This document shows, in pieces, positions 10,963 through 22,712 of a DNA stretch of 64,000 bases; the first letter of the stretch is position 1, and each line of letters opens with the position of its first letter. The stretch comes from Rosa chinensis (Eukaryota > Streptophyta > Magnoliopsida > Rosales > Rosaceae), in assembly GCF_002994745.2 (NCBI RefSeq), contig NC_037094.1:10601001-10665000 (forward strand). Direction: 5' to 3'. The notes under the pieces were generated by a model, which was not told the DNA's origin, ran no database searches, and saw nothing but the letters and a program-made list of their open reading frames with translations. The position numbers and the translations under genes were made by a program.

Positions 10963-13900
10963 CTTTGTGACTACGATGGCTGGGCCATCAGTATTAATTC
11001 AAGGACATGGAATAGCCCAAGTTTCCCTTGCCAAATGGCACCTTGATGTCACAAAAATTCTCTACGCTCCTAGGGCAAATCGCACCTATGAATAGCCAAC
11101 GGATTCCATGAGAAAATGCATGTAGAGAACGGAAATGAGTTCATTTGCAATACATCTAATAATTTCGAATAAATACTCATCTTAGAGAAGTTTATATGTC
11201 TCTCTAGTGGACTCTATGTCACTATCTGAGCTATTAAATCTAATAAAGTTATGAGAGAAGATCTCTTGGATTTAGACACATATTGGCTTTGTAACGACAA
11301 GATAGGTCATCATAGTCATGATATGATGATCTGTTTACAAAAGACTTCACATGGATATCGTTCTCTCGAGCGAAACGAAGCATGAATCAAAAGTTGATTC
11401 CTGGACTAAGTGTGACCGTTGCCGTTGCCTCTGGTGCCGCTGCAGTCCACCACCAGCCTAGGATTGGCACAGTCCTTATCCATGACGCCATGGATGGTGC
11501 CCATCATGGTGATGGCGCCCTAGGTGATGCTGCAATCACCAACTTTGCTTCAAATAGCGTTTCAGACGCTCAGGTCCAACCAAAATCCTCATTGGTTGCT
11601 TCTAAGGCCCCTCGCTAGTTTTACAAAGCCTGTTTCTTAGGAAATTAGGACTGAAATAGTCCTATGCAAAGGATATGAAAATACTCATTTTGTTCTTACA
11701 TAGAGTCCGTGGGGATTTTGTGGATAGATTCAACCAACTTGCGGACGTTTAAATATTTCATGATGTTGGTTGACATGTAAACACGCTAATCACATGTTAT
11801 GCCATTGTTCACTTGTAAATGCTGCTTATGCTACACTCTTAGCACATATCATATGACAACGGGATCACTCCCTGGATCATCCTATTCGGTCAATTAAATT
11901 TGACAATGCTAGAGAGTTTACATCGAAGATTTAAATGGATATTGCAATGGGACTGATGTTGGACATCATATTCTCATGAACACATCCAAATGGTCTCACG
12001 GAAATGACTACGATGGTAGTCAGGACATTGGTAATGCGCACCACTCTCCTTATATCAGCTTGGGGGATGCAATATCGCATGCAGCTATGCTAATTCGTCT
12101 ACGACCTACCGCCACTCAATGTATCTCTGCATTACAGCTAGTGACTGGGTACAAGTATTTCGTACTTACGCACATTTGAGTGAACCATTTATGTGCCAAT
12201 TGCGATGCCAAAGCTCACTATGATGGGTCCTTACAGACGAATGGGCAACTACGTTGGATTTGAGACTCCAACAATCGTCTGCCGCTTAATGCTCTTGTAA
12301 AGTGATCTCCTCATCACTAGATTTGCGGGTTGTCACTTTGATGAGACAGTTTTCCCGCTGTTAAGGGGAGATAAGAACAAGGATATTCAGCAGGAAAGAC
12401 AGGAATTATCGTGGCCTGTCCCCACTATGTCTCATCTCGATCCTTGTTAAAGTGACAAGATCACACATATCTGCTCCAAACATGCCTGTAAGGATAGACG
12501 TCCCTGCGAGAAGACGTAGCGCCACCCTACATGGAGGTAGGTATGACGCCAACGTAAAGAAAGTGACACTTCGGCGTTACAGGCCATGGCCCTAGCTAGG
12601 ATGCGTGGGAGGCCCGTGGGTTCGAAGGATACTTTGGTACAACCCAATCCTTGGATCATCGACACTCAAAATCGGTCTCATGAGTATCTTCCAGATTATG
12701 GTTATCGTTGAGGGACGCCTCAACGTCAGAACCTATTCCTGAGAATATAGAGTTCTATGAAAATTACACTAGTGTACATGAAACGTGGGATAGAAACTCC
12801 ATCATAATTGACGATGTAGTTGCGCATGAGTTTATTGAGTCCGATGATATCGAACCACGCTCTGTTGATGAATGAATACCAATGTAGAGAAATTTGGCCT
12901 AAATGGAAAGATGCGATCCATGTTAAGATGGATTCTCTAATGAAAATGAAGGTTTTCGAGCCAGTGATGCCAACACCTCCTACACATAAAACCTATTGAC
13001 TAATTGGTCTTCGTTAGAAAGCGTGATGAGAAAAAGATATGGCAATCTCGCCTTATGGCGTAAGACTTCTTATAAAAATGCCCTGGAATCGACTATGATG
13101 AGACATATTCTCTCGTAATGAAAGTCACTACACTCCACTACCCTGTCAGTTTGGTAGTTTCTGAATAACTGATCATGTAGCTTACAAATGTGGTCACTAC
13201 GTATCTCTATGGGGATCTAGATACATAATATACATGATGGTTCATGTTGAACTTCATTTACCCAAGTCAAGTGGCTCTAGACCACGGAGCGCGTTTATAA
13301 TAAGATTTAAACGCTCACTAAAGTAACTACTTGATTAGGAAGGGATATGCCCACGCGTTTCCATAACAAGTTTCGGATTCCATCGAGGTTCATGCTGGAC
13401 ATGATCTTCATTGGAAGCCCTTAAAGAGTTAAGGGAAACCGCTAAACACTTGAAATCCGATTTTGAGAGGACACAATTATGTCATGGTTTGGAACTTGAG
13501 CATCGTGTTGATAGATGCTTAGACATTTTGACAAGGTTAAGCCTTCAAGCACCCCCATGATCGTCGGTAGTCTTGATCTTGAAAATTATCCTATTCATCT
13601 AAAGGATGATGACGAAGATGTGCTAGAGGCAAAAGTGTCATACTTAAGTACAATAGGCTCATTATTGTACTTAGCTCAATGCACAAGACCGGACATCTCA
13701 TTTTCCATGAACTTGTTAGTTAAGGTATAGCTTTGCGCCAACGTGACGTCATTAGATTGGTGTAAAAGATATCTTTCGATACTTGAGATGCATGATTGAT
13801 ATGAGCTTGTTCTATCCCTACAGAGAGATGATAGATTCAGACCCATCACACACCAGGAACGCCGCCAACACTGGCCTGCGTCCACTATCCCTATCCCAAA

Positions 13901-14340
13901 ACAACATGTGTTTTGGAAGGTTTTGCTGACATTTGGTATCTCTCTGACCCACACAAAGGTCATTCCCAAACTGGTTAAGTGTTCACCATGGGTAAAGACT
14001 GTGATATCTTAGAGGTCTACAGAAATAGACCCTAGTCGCTATATCTTAGAACCATGCAGAGATTATTGCTCTTCACGAAATAGTTCATGAATGTTTATGG
14101 ATTGGATCCATAATTACACATGTTCGAACAATTGTGGTTTGAAGTCTATCACAGATGAGCCTACAAGCATTTAGGATAAGTGAGCTCGTTTTGAACAAAT
14201 GAAACAAGGCTACATCAAAAACGACAACACCAAGGATAATCAGTGACAATAGACTGTCCTCAAGATCAAAGTGAACTAGGTTCGATATGAGGACAATGTG
14301 GCAGACTTGCTCACTAAGTCATTGCCTAAATTCCACTCTC
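10963..14340 (+). pseudogene. Copia 1 pol remnant (protease to RNase H)
   Basis: Fragments of copia pol appear in shifting frames. A protease-side segment lies at 10963-11160, integrase-region sequence at about 11160-12900, and reverse transcriptase at about 12890-13740 (an ARPD-type block, CTRPDISFSMN, near 13680). An RNase H region runs to about 14330. Unlike copia 2, this copy keeps the stretch between protease and RT (about 11180-13000). Stops and frameshifts are frequent throughout, so nothing here could make protein. Confidence 0.8.
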
Positions 14341-14583
14341 AAGAAACATGTTGGTAGCATCGTTTGCGGAAGTTATCAAAACTCCCATGACCGTTGTCAT
14401 CATGGGGAGATGCATACATCAAGGGGAGATGTGTACATGTATGGTCTCGAAACGTGAAGGGTGTGTTGTGCTATTTTTCCCCTTCGATCGAGGTTATTTT
14501 TGTCCCACCGGGTTTTTGTTACTCGATAAGTTTTTTAATGAGGCAACGAGAGGAGCACCACGTTTGGGCGACACAAGGGGGAG

Positions 14584-14807
14584 TGTTCAAGTAAATCCAG
14601 AATATGTGTCTGGCCCAAACTCTAGTTTACTTGACCTAGTTGTAATAGGGGTAGGAATTAGAGATATTCAAAGATATCCGATTAATTGGACGGTTAACTT
14701 TCCTTGTACAACTCTAATTCTATGTCTTGTAATGCTATATATAAAGAGGCCCCTATTATCAATGAAAGTACGACTCAATTCTCTCCCAATTCAGTTTTCC
14801 TTAAACA
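14584..14807 (+). repeat. 3' LTR of copia 1 (224 bp)
   Basis: The LTR begins TGTTCAAG right after a GGGGGAG polypurine tract and ends TTAAACA. It carries a TATA-like CTATATATAAAGAGG near 14739-14753. It resembles the 204-bp LTRs of copia 2 but differs at many sites and has extra bases. Confidence 0.85.
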
Positions 14808-14830
14808 ATTGTAACTTTTTTAATTTAAAA

Positions 14831-14875
14831 AATAAAAGCCAATTGACATATGCGGAACACATGTGAAGGAGTTAG
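14831..14875 (+). mobile_element. Helitron 3' terminus (degenerate)
   Basis: An imperfect hairpin CATATGCGGAACACATG is followed by eight bases and TTAG before a T. The same terminus appears in better condition at 50656-50699, where it ends CTAG|T. Helitron 3' ends carry a short hairpin just upstream of CTRR. Copia 1 sits immediately 5' of it, so the rest of this Helitron is displaced or lost. Confidence 0.5.
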
Positions 14876-14999
14876 TAATTAATTATTAAACAAAAATGAT
14901 TATAAACTTATATTTTGAAATGTAAAAATTAATTAATTGAAAATATTTTGCCGAACATTTGAACTAGCTATTAGATGAAATTATCTAAATATACACACA

Positions 15000-15203
15000 T
15001 GTTCAAGTAAAACCCTAATTTGTGTTTGGCCCAAACTCTAGGTTACTTGACCTAGTGGTAATAGGGTTTAATTAGAAGAATCTAGAGATTATATTTCTTT
15101 GTATGATTCAGACTTTATGTATTGTAATCCTCTATATAAAGAGGCTCCTATTATCAATGAGAATACACAGCGATTTTCTCTCAGTTTCTGATTCCCTAAA
15201 ACA
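15000..15203 (+). repeat. 5' LTR of copia 2 (204 bp)
   Basis: The LTR starts TGTTCAAGTAAAACCC and ends CCCTAAAACA. It contains CTATATAAAGAGGC near 15131-15144 as a core promoter. It differs from the 3' LTR at about ten positions by eye, so the insertion is not recent. Confidence 0.9.
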
Positions 15204-15221
15204 CGTTATCAGCATGAAGCC
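15204..15221 (+). promoter_or_regulatory. Primer-binding-site region of copia 2
   Basis: CGTTATCAGCATGAAGCC abuts the 5' LTR. TTATCAGCACGA-like sequence at this place is usual for one class of plant copia elements. The match here has drifted (CATGA for CACGA). Confidence 0.6.
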
Positions 15222-15289
15222 CTAACCCTAGCCTTAAAAACCCTAAAGGCCGAAAAAATACTTCACCGGATTAGCCTCGTCGGTGCTAC

Positions 15290-15620
15290 CACCTTCCCCG
15301 CAGCGTCCTCGCGGCATCCCCGCAGCATCCCCGCAGCATCCTCTCCGCCTCAAGGCATCTCCGCAGCATCCTCGCGCCCTCGAGACTCCTCGCGACCTCG
15401 CGACATCCCTGCAGCGTCCTCGAGGCCTCGTGACATCTCCGCAGCATCCTCGCAACCTCGCGACATCCCCACAACGTCCTCGCAGCCTCGCGACATCTCT
15501 GCAGCATCCTCGCGCCCTAGCGACTCCTCGCGACCTCGTGACATCCCCACAGAGTCTTCACGGCCTCGCGACATCCCCGCATCATCCTCGCGGCCTCGTG
15601 GCATCCTCGCTGCGATCCCG
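15290..15620 (+). repeat. GC-rich tandem repeat in the copia 2 leader (about 30-bp period)
   Basis: Roughly eleven imperfect copies of a 30-bp unit containing GACATCCCCGCAGCATCCTC repeat between the primer-binding site and gag. The unit length is a multiple of three, so several frames on both strands stay open and read as 10-residue repeats. I regard those open frames as by-products of the repeat, not genes. Confidence 0.85.
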
Positions 15621-16060
15621 CAGTGACCCAACAGTTTCCTTGCACAGTCCAGCCACCAACTTTGGCCACCAGATTCTGGTAACTTTTCAAGATAAACTTT
15701 TCTAAAAGTTCCCATTTTTGAAGCTTTTCATTCTTTTTCTTCTTTTAACGGAGACTTGCAACCTCCCTTCCTCTACCCCTCTTTCTTCTTCATAGGGCAG
15801 ACCAAAAGCTGAACTGTGGGGGTTCGTGCTCACTCTAAGTTTGGAGCTTGTAGAGTCCTCCAAACTTAAAGTTTGTTGAGAAGAAAAAACAATCGACCAC
15901 ATACGTCATTGTTTCGATCTAGTCTAAAACCCCTCTTGGAATCGGATTTTCTTGGAAGCAACTACGCTCAGAAAATCCCTAATTTCTTGGAAGCGACTAT
16001 GCTCAGAAATTTAATAGTTTTTCGTGGTAGCCTTTTCGCTCCGAAACTAACCCTATTTTC

Positions 16061-17184
16061 TTGTTGTTTTTCAGGAAGAGTAACCTGAACAAGTTGAGCT
16101 TCGCTCCATTAGAGACAATAGGCGCAGGATACCACAAGTGGGTTCGTAATGTACGACAGCATCTTAAGGCTGATGGGATCCTGAGTACGATCCAAGAGCC
16201 AAGTCAGGACGTGCTTACTCCTCAACAAGTTGCTGCTTTTGAAGAAAATAGAGCTATGAGAGAGGCTAATGAAGCAAAAACCATCATTCTCATGACAAGG
16301 CACATGAATGACGCACTCCAAAATGAGTACCTCAATGAGGAAGACCCAAGAAAACTATGGGTAGAACTCGAGCAGCGTTTTGGCAACTTCCGTGATTCCC
16401 TGCTCTAGACTTAGAAGTGAGATGGCATAGCCTCTGCTTCTGTGATTTCAAGTCTGTACTTGACTACAATTCAGAAGCACTTCGTATCAAGTCTTTGATG
16501 GAATTCTGTGGACAGAAAATCACTGATACGATGTTGATCGAGAAGACTCTCTCCACCTTCCCCATCTCTGCATTGATGGTAGCTAAAAACTATCAGATTG
16601 ATGTCAATGCTAGACGCATAACAAGATTTCATGAGCTAATTGGTGCAATGAATGTAGCTGAAAAGCACGACAACATACTTGTGAAGAACTATAACTCTAG
16701 ACCCGTGGGAGCTAAGTTAATTCCGGAGTCTAATTATAGTCGCGCCTCCAAGGGAGGACGCAAGGAGCGAAACCCTAAGAATAAGGATATTTCTGGACGT
16801 TTTGGTCCATATTCTCGCCCCAAAGAGGAAGGAAACCGCCAAGATAGGCGTACAGGGAACTGTAGAGGAAAACGTGTGAAGAGAGAGAGAGGCCAAGCCT
16901 CCGGTTATGGTGGTGACGCCACCAAAGGCAATAACCGTCCTCAAAGTGCTCCTAAAGCGCCTCGATCAAGGGAACTTGACCATAATGATGCTTGTCTCAG
17001 GTGTGGACTACCAGAACATTGGGCAAGGGCGTGTAAAGCATCCCAGAATGTTGCAAACGCATACAAGATGTATTGTGAAGCAAGGGAGGTAAATTACATG
17101 GAACAAGAAGATCAAGATGACGATCTCGATCTAAGGGTGGAAGACAACAAGGATCAAGACCCAGAAACTGGCGATTTTGATTAA
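16061..17184 (+). pseudogene. Copia 2 gag, frameshifted
   Basis: The first half (to about 16400) reads NLNKLSFAPLE and later DALQNEYLNEEDPRKLW, the copia gag (UBN2-like) domain. The second half continues in another frame from about 16410 and ends at 17182-17184 TAA. A zinc knuckle CLRCGLPEHWARAC (CX2CX4HX4C) lies near 17000-17040, followed by an acidic tail. The usual start codon before SNLNKL is lost (AAGAG in its place). The frame change near 16390-16410 separates the halves. Confidence 0.88.
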
Positions 17185-17543
17185 GTCTTTTTATTTTCCA
17201 AGAAATGCAGGCAATTGCCATATTATTTTTGTAGTAGATACCAATGGTATTAGTCTTTCTTCAAAGTAGGCGTACTCAATGTAAGTGTGATGTATTGGAA
17301 GGTTTTGAGATAAGTGGTACTTAAGCGGGCTTTGCTCCACCAATATCTCTCTACTCACCTGGTCACATTTGCATTGGAATTACCGAAAGAAGTTAGAAGA
17401 CAACCATTGTTTTGCATTAGCTCGTTTATTGGATTAGATTTTCCTCGGTCAAAGAAACAATGATGTAATTCCGTTTGGCTTATTAATAAAAGTTGAGTTC
17501 TTTTCTTTATGACTCCTTTTAATTATGAGCTTTTCTTTTAGGA

Positions 17544-17864
17544 ATGGATGAACTACAATGTCTCATTGATAGTGCGACTACGCACACCATTCTACGACAT
17601 AGACAATTATTCTTGGAGATGTTGCCTACATATTCCTCTGTGACTACGATGGTTGGGCCATCAGGTTTAGTTCAAGGACATGGAATGGCCCAATTCCTAT
17701 TGCCAAATGGCAGTTTGATCAAAGTCACAGAAGCTCTCTACGCTCCTAAGGCAAATCAAACCTTATTGAGCTTTAAAGATATAAGAGCCAACGGATTCCA
17801 TGTGGAAACACATACTAAGAACGGAAAAGAGTTCATTTGCATTACCTCTAATGATTACGCATGA
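17544..17864 (+). pseudogene. Copia 2 protease region
   Basis: LIDSATTHTIL near 17563 stands where copia proteases have D-S-G/A-x-x-H, and LLSFKDIRANGFHVET near 17765-17812 is the typical downstream block. The frame stops at TGA 17862-17864. The following integrase GAG pre-domain is cut short after about 17885, where unrelated sequence begins. Confidence 0.82.
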
Positions 17865-17944
17865 AAGTTCATCTTAGAGAAGCTTATTGATTTGATGATT
17901 AAATGCAACTTACGAGCAATAAGGGCACAGTCATCAAAGAAGTG

Positions 17945-19090
17945 GGAAATATTTGAACCCGAAATTATCGTACCACGGGGATTGAAAAGCTAACTTCAAT
18001 CCTTGGTTATGCTGATTACTAAGTCACCAAAAATTTAACAAACAAAACCTAGAAAAATAGCACCAAGCTATTTACATGCCTGGCTCTGAACAACCAAGCC
18101 TAAAATTGGTCAAGAGAACCATAAGTGAATGCGGAAAACTCACAACCAAATGGTATGGACAATGAAAGTGGTTTGTGAAATTTGATTTTTGATTTTGAAA
18201 AATAAAATTGACAATTGAAAATTAAAATTGTAACTAAGAATAAAGATAATAGAAACTTATCAAGAATTGGAAATTAGGTCACTAGGGTATCCTCCTAGCC
18301 AAACTTAATGCACAAATATATTCTGACAATGGTCGTTCAATTCATAGTGGCATCAAGAACCGTACCCAAGGCTTTTCAAGGCTTATGGGTCAATAGATTT
18401 CTTAAAGGGTATTCCTACTCCGGATCAAGGGTCGTAGAAACTCAATTGGGACAATCTAGAACCTTGTTAGGGTCTCTAGTTGCACCAAAAGGCGAAGAGT
18501 CCTAGAATCAAGGTTCCCAAGCTAGCCAATATGGCAATCGAAATTAGTATTGTAACTAACCATGTTCTAAACAAGTATCCTAGCCATAAATTAGAGAAGT
18601 GATTAGGTCCCCTAATTTTTCTAGACATGCTCATCTACACATTCAAGAGTTAATCAAGCTCCTAAGCATGCATCTAAGCCAAATATTATAGAATAGAACA
18701 TGTGCCAAACAGGAAATTGAAAACCATTAAATCAAAACATATTTATTACATTAAATCCATGCTAGGGCTCAAACCCTAGTTTTCTAAATAAACTACTCAC
18801 TACCCATCAACTAATCAACAACAATATTCATCAAATTAAAGAGAGAAAGGTGAAGAGAAGTGAGAAGTAACAAGAACAAGTCACAAATTGCTATGGAGCA
18901 ATTATGACAAGCCTTGATTTATGGCTTCTCACTTTTATCCAAACTCAAATCTTGATGCTCCTTGACAAATTGATGAAGCTTTGTTGGTGTGGGTGTGAGA
19001 AAAGAAAAATAAAATGGAAGAGGAAGAGATTGGGAGAGTTGGCAAAGTTGTGCCAATACCGCCCAACACCAAACCAATTGGTCACAAACG
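17945..19090 (-). mobile_element. Fragment of an LTR related to the palindrome's LTR, inside copia 2
   Basis: From GGGAAATATT (17943 on) through ATCGTACCACGGGGATT the sequence follows the start of the palindrome's right arm (6022-6060). It then shows parallel features: a CACCAAGC hairpin, a CCGGATC/ACCGG region, and a block near 18950-18985 like 7033-7065. Identity is low. It occupies the place of the copia integrase, and about 1.8 kb present in copia 1 is missing here. I could not find a clean target duplication. It looks like the U5/R side of a diverged minus-orientation LTR. Confidence 0.55.
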
Positions 19091-19100
19091 GGTATTAGTT

Positions 19101-20615
19101 AGAAAGCGTAATAAGTGAAACAAGATTGTAAGGTACAAAGCTCGCCTTGTGGCGCAAGGCTTCTCACAACGCCCTGGAATCGACTACGAGGAGACCTATT
19201 CTCCCGTAATGGAGGTTATAACGTTCCGCTACCTTATCAGTTTGGTAGTTTCTAAAAAACTGAACATGCAGCTTATGGATGTAGTTACTACGTATCTATA
19301 TACTGATCTAGATATAGAGATATACATGAAGGTCCCATATGGACTTCAGATAAGCAAATCAAGTAGCTCTAAACCACGGAGCGCGTTTGCAATTAGATTG
19401 GAACGCTCACTATATTGATTGAAACAATCCGGACGGATGTGGTATAACCGTCTAAGTGACTACTTGATGGAAATGGATATGTCAACATGTGTTTTCATAA
19501 AAAGGACAAGTTTCGGATTTGCAATAGTAGCGGTTTATGTCGATGACCTGAATATAATTGGCACCCTTAAAGAGTTAAGGGAAACCGCTGAACACTTTAA
19601 ATCCGAGTTTGAGATGAAAGAACTTGAGAAAACACGGTTTTGCCTAGGTTTAGAACTTGAGCACCGTAGAGATGGTATCCTGATTCATCAATCAGCTTAC
19701 ACCCAAAAGATGCTTAGGCGTTTCAACACTGACAAGATTAAGCCTTCAAGCACCCCAATGGTCGTCCATAGTCTTGATCCAAAGAAGGATCCATTTTGTC
19801 CAAAAGATGACGACGAAGAAGTGCTAGAGGCAGAAGTGCCCTACCTAAGTGCAATAGGCGCATTATTGTATTTAGCACAATGCACAAGACTGGACATCTC
19901 ATTCGCTGTGAACTTGCTAGCTAGATATAACTCTGCGCCAACACGACGCCATTGGACTGGTGTTAAAGATATCTTTCGATACCTAAGTGGGACTATCGAT
20001 ATGGGCTTATTCTATCCCTACAGAGAGAAGATGGATTCGGACCCATCAAGTGCCAGGGATGCCACACGTGGTGAATTGCATTCCTTCTCTCCATCCCAAA
20101 ACGATATAAGTGTTTTGGAAGGTTTTGTTGATGCTGGGTACCTCTCTGACCCACATAAAAGTCGCTCCTAAAATGGTTATGTTTTCACCATGGGAAAGAC
20201 CGTGATATCTTGGAGGTTTACAAAGCAGACCTTAGTCACTACCTCTTTGAATCATGCAGAGATCATTGCTCTTCACGAAGCAGTTCGTGAATGTATATGG
20301 CTTTGTTCCATAGTTACGCATGTTCGAAGCAATTGTGGTATGAAGTCTACCACAGATGAGCCAACGAGCATTTACGAGGATAATGTTGCTTGCATTGAAC
20401 AAATGAAGCAATGCTACCTCAAAGGCGACAACACCAAACATATATCGCCCAAATTCTTTTACAATCAGCAACAACAGAAGCTCCTCAAGATCAAAGTAAA
20501 CCAGGTTCGATCTGAGGACAATGTGGTAGACTTGTTTATTAAGTCATTGCCCAAATCTACGTTCGAGAAACATGTGGCAAGAATTGGCTTGCGGAAATTA
20601 TCTGAACTCCCATGA
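19101..20615 (+). pseudogene. Copia 2 reverse transcriptase and RNase H
   Basis: RT starts in the KARLVAQGF region (19135-19160). It continues through DYEETYSPV, is cut by TGA at 19416-19418 where relatives have glycine, and goes on with YVDDLNIIG near 19537 (YVDD catalytic box). RNase H includes ISWRFTKQTLVTTS and YEDNVACI. A TAA at 20169-20171 (glutamine in relatives) splits RT-connection from RNase H. The frame ends at TGA 20613-20615. Frames are otherwise continuous, so decay is moderate. Confidence 0.88.
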
Positions 20616-20804
20616 TCGTAGTCATCAGGGGGAGCAGACATCAGGGGGAGATGTCTACATGTTCACCTTGAAACGTGAAGGGTGTGTTGTGCACTTTTTC
20701 CCTTTCGACCGAGGTTATTTTTGTCCCACTGGGTTTTTGATACTCGGCAAGGTTTTTAATGAGGCAACGAGAGAAGCACCGCGTTTGGTCAACACAAGGG
20801 GGAG

Positions 20805-21008
20805 TGTTCAAGTAAAACCCTAATTTGTGTTTGACCCATACTCTAGGTTACTTGGCCTAGTGGTAAAAGGGTTTAATTAGAAGAATCTAGAGATTATCTT
20901 TCCTTGTATGATTTAGACTCTATGTATTGTAATCCTCTATATAAAGAGGCCCCTATTATCAATGAGAATACACATCGATTTTCTCTCAATTTCTGATTCC
21001 CTAAAACA
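20805..21008 (+). repeat. 3' LTR of copia 2 (204 bp)
   Basis: It follows the polypurine tract ACAAGGGGGAG (20794-20804), starts TGTTCAAG and ends CCCTAAAACA. It is followed by the target-duplication copy ACACA (21009-21013). Confidence 0.9.
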
Positions 21009-21013
21009 ACACA

Positions 21014-21692
21014 TATATTTTTGCGCTATTATACACATTTCGTATTCTACTAACTATGTCTCGTACGTATGTGCTATATGTATATGTAAATGGGAACTCT
21101 CTTTATTGTGGACCTTGGAATATGGACTCAGTAATTAGAGAGAAAAAAATAACAATAAAGACTTTAATCAACAATTGATTCACTTGTGTATATATCTCAA
21201 GTCATAAAAGCATTCTGCCCAGAGTTTGTAAATCCACAAATATGGTTTGGTCTGGCCATATAAATTAAAGAAAGAAAGAAAAAAAAAATTTGTTGCCAAC
21301 GCGCTTTAGAAATTGTCATTAATGTGAAATAATTAATATCAAACAAATATTGTATTTAATTACATACCTCAAATTTCGTAGACCCCACCAAAAACAATTT
21401 AGGAATTTTTGTGGAAAATTTTGTGAGCATAAATTGAAGGGCGTCATCAAATATTCCAAAATTAAAAAATGTTGTATTAGTTGGATCTATAGAGCATATT
21501 TTGAGCGAACGATCACAGTTAAAAATATTTGGTTCACATCCATCTTCACTTCGACAGGCATATTGCCAGCAATCTGTCTCTCGTTGGACAGCAAAAAAAT
21601 ACCAAAGAGCTTCAAGTACCTATAAAATCAACCAAGAAGTAGAACATTAATAATTGACTGAAGATTAATAATCAAAATGCAATCTTCTATTA
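21014..21692. other. Gene-free AT-rich interval
   Basis: The sequence is AT-rich with poly-A and short A/T runs. The 91-residue open frame at 21350-21625 shows no domain I recognise and has no promoter features. I see nothing functional here. Confidence 0.6.
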
Positions 21693-21715
21693 GCAATTAA
21701 TATAAAAGCGAAACT

Positions 21716-22689
21716 TTTTTTGAGTTGAAAATGTCACACTTTTATAAAGTACTTGCCCATAGGTCATCAGAAGAAGCCATTACATAGAGCACACTGCACT
21801 AGTACACCCCTTACACAAGCGTACTACTCAGCACACCCCTAACACACCCACTTTTTAGTATTAAGCTCAAACAAAGAAAATTAGAGCTGTGAAGAAAAGT
21901 AAAAAAGATAACTGAGCCCCAATCATTCTTCGCATTCTTCCCCGCTCAAACCAAGAAAAATACAGACCCACCCTCTTTTTGAACAAAAAGGGAAAGGCTC
22001 ACTACTAAATTAAAAAATAAAAACATAGGCCAACAATGAACCTAGAGCCCAACATAAATTGACCATATCCAAGGCCCAATTTCCGCAAACCCTAGAGGAG
22101 AAGACAGCCCCTGTGTGGCCGCCGCACCTCCATGTGGGCCCAAAACGTAGCACTGTCGCTACCGCCACCCTCTGGGAAACCCCCACCATCGCCATGGAAG
22201 CTATCGCTCCCATGGAAACCACTGCTGGCGTCGAAGAAATCATCGCCGCACTAGACAGACTGCACAATCGGATCCGAATTTGAGCACAGGATCGTCGACA
22301 AGCAAGACCGATCCACTATTAACACCATCAGAGCTATGTAATCCCGGGCAAATCAACCTGGATAATCAACGCGACGACCACCACAGGTCCAATCACCGCC
22401 GAATTCCGCAGGCCAAACACCGCTATCCATTTGCCCCACATCACTAACACTCCGATCCAATCTCAGATCGACACCACCATCACCATACCCAACGATGGCG
22501 ATGAGCAAAATTAGGCAGAAGCACAGGAGCAAGGAGCCCCGACAAGAAATCCCGCCGGCAGCACCAAGAAGTAAACTAGAGAAAGGTGGAAAGACACCCT
22601 TCGCAGTCAAAAGCACAAGACCGCCACCACCCGAAAATAGTCGCCGTTGAGAAACCTCCCTTGCGGGAGTCAGAGAAGAGAGCATCGGT
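21716..22689 (-). mobile_element. Retroposon (non-LTR, LINE- or SINE-like), 974 bp, minus strand
   Basis: The insert has a T run at its left edge (a poly-A tail on the minus strand). It is flanked by a 23-bp direct repeat (21693-21715 and 22690-22712) that differs at one base. A target duplication of this length plus a tail is the signature of target-primed reverse transcription. The minus-strand 5' half is GC-rich with short open frames (22353-22685, 22010-22267) that show no recognisable domain. It lacks an RT, so it is a non-autonomous or 5'-truncated element, or a retroposed transcript. Confidence 0.78.
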
Positions 22690-22712
22690 CAATTAATATA
22701 AAAGTGAAACTT

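Larger units (their letters stand above)
10963..14807 (+). mobile_element. Copia 1: decayed Ty1/copia element, 3' part
   Basis: From the first base after the gypsy LTR the sequence tracks the protease-to-3'-LTR region of copia 2 (from about 17640 on), with many substitutions and indels. It ends at a 224-bp LTR. The 5' part must lie upstream of the gypsy insertion, outside the window. No frame is open over a full domain. It is more degraded than copia 2, so it is probably the older insertion of the same family. Confidence 0.85.
15000..21008 (+). mobile_element. Copia 2: full-length but defective Ty1/copia element
   Basis: Two 204-bp LTRs (15000-15203 and 20805-21008), both TGTTCAAG...AAACA, flank leader, gag, protease, RT and RNase H. 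A 5-bp target duplication ACACA is present at 14995-14999 and 21009-21013. The integrase region is missing and replaced by about 1.15 kb of unrelated LTR-like sequence (17945-19090). Gag has a frameshift near 16390-16410, and pol has stops at 19416-19418 and 20169-20171. It resembles Ale/Retrofit-type plant copia elements; that clade call is tentative. Confidence 0.92.

Noticed and set aside
15243..15715. Minus- and plus-strand open frames of 70-140 residues rich in Arg, Ala and Pro
   Set aside because: They arise from a 30-bp tandem repeat whose unit is divisible by three; several overlapping frames are open at once, with no homology or start context.
22010..22685. Open frames within the retroposon (74-110 aa)
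   Set aside because: GC-rich sequence keeps frames open; the encoded peptides show no domain, and the element is flanked by target duplications.
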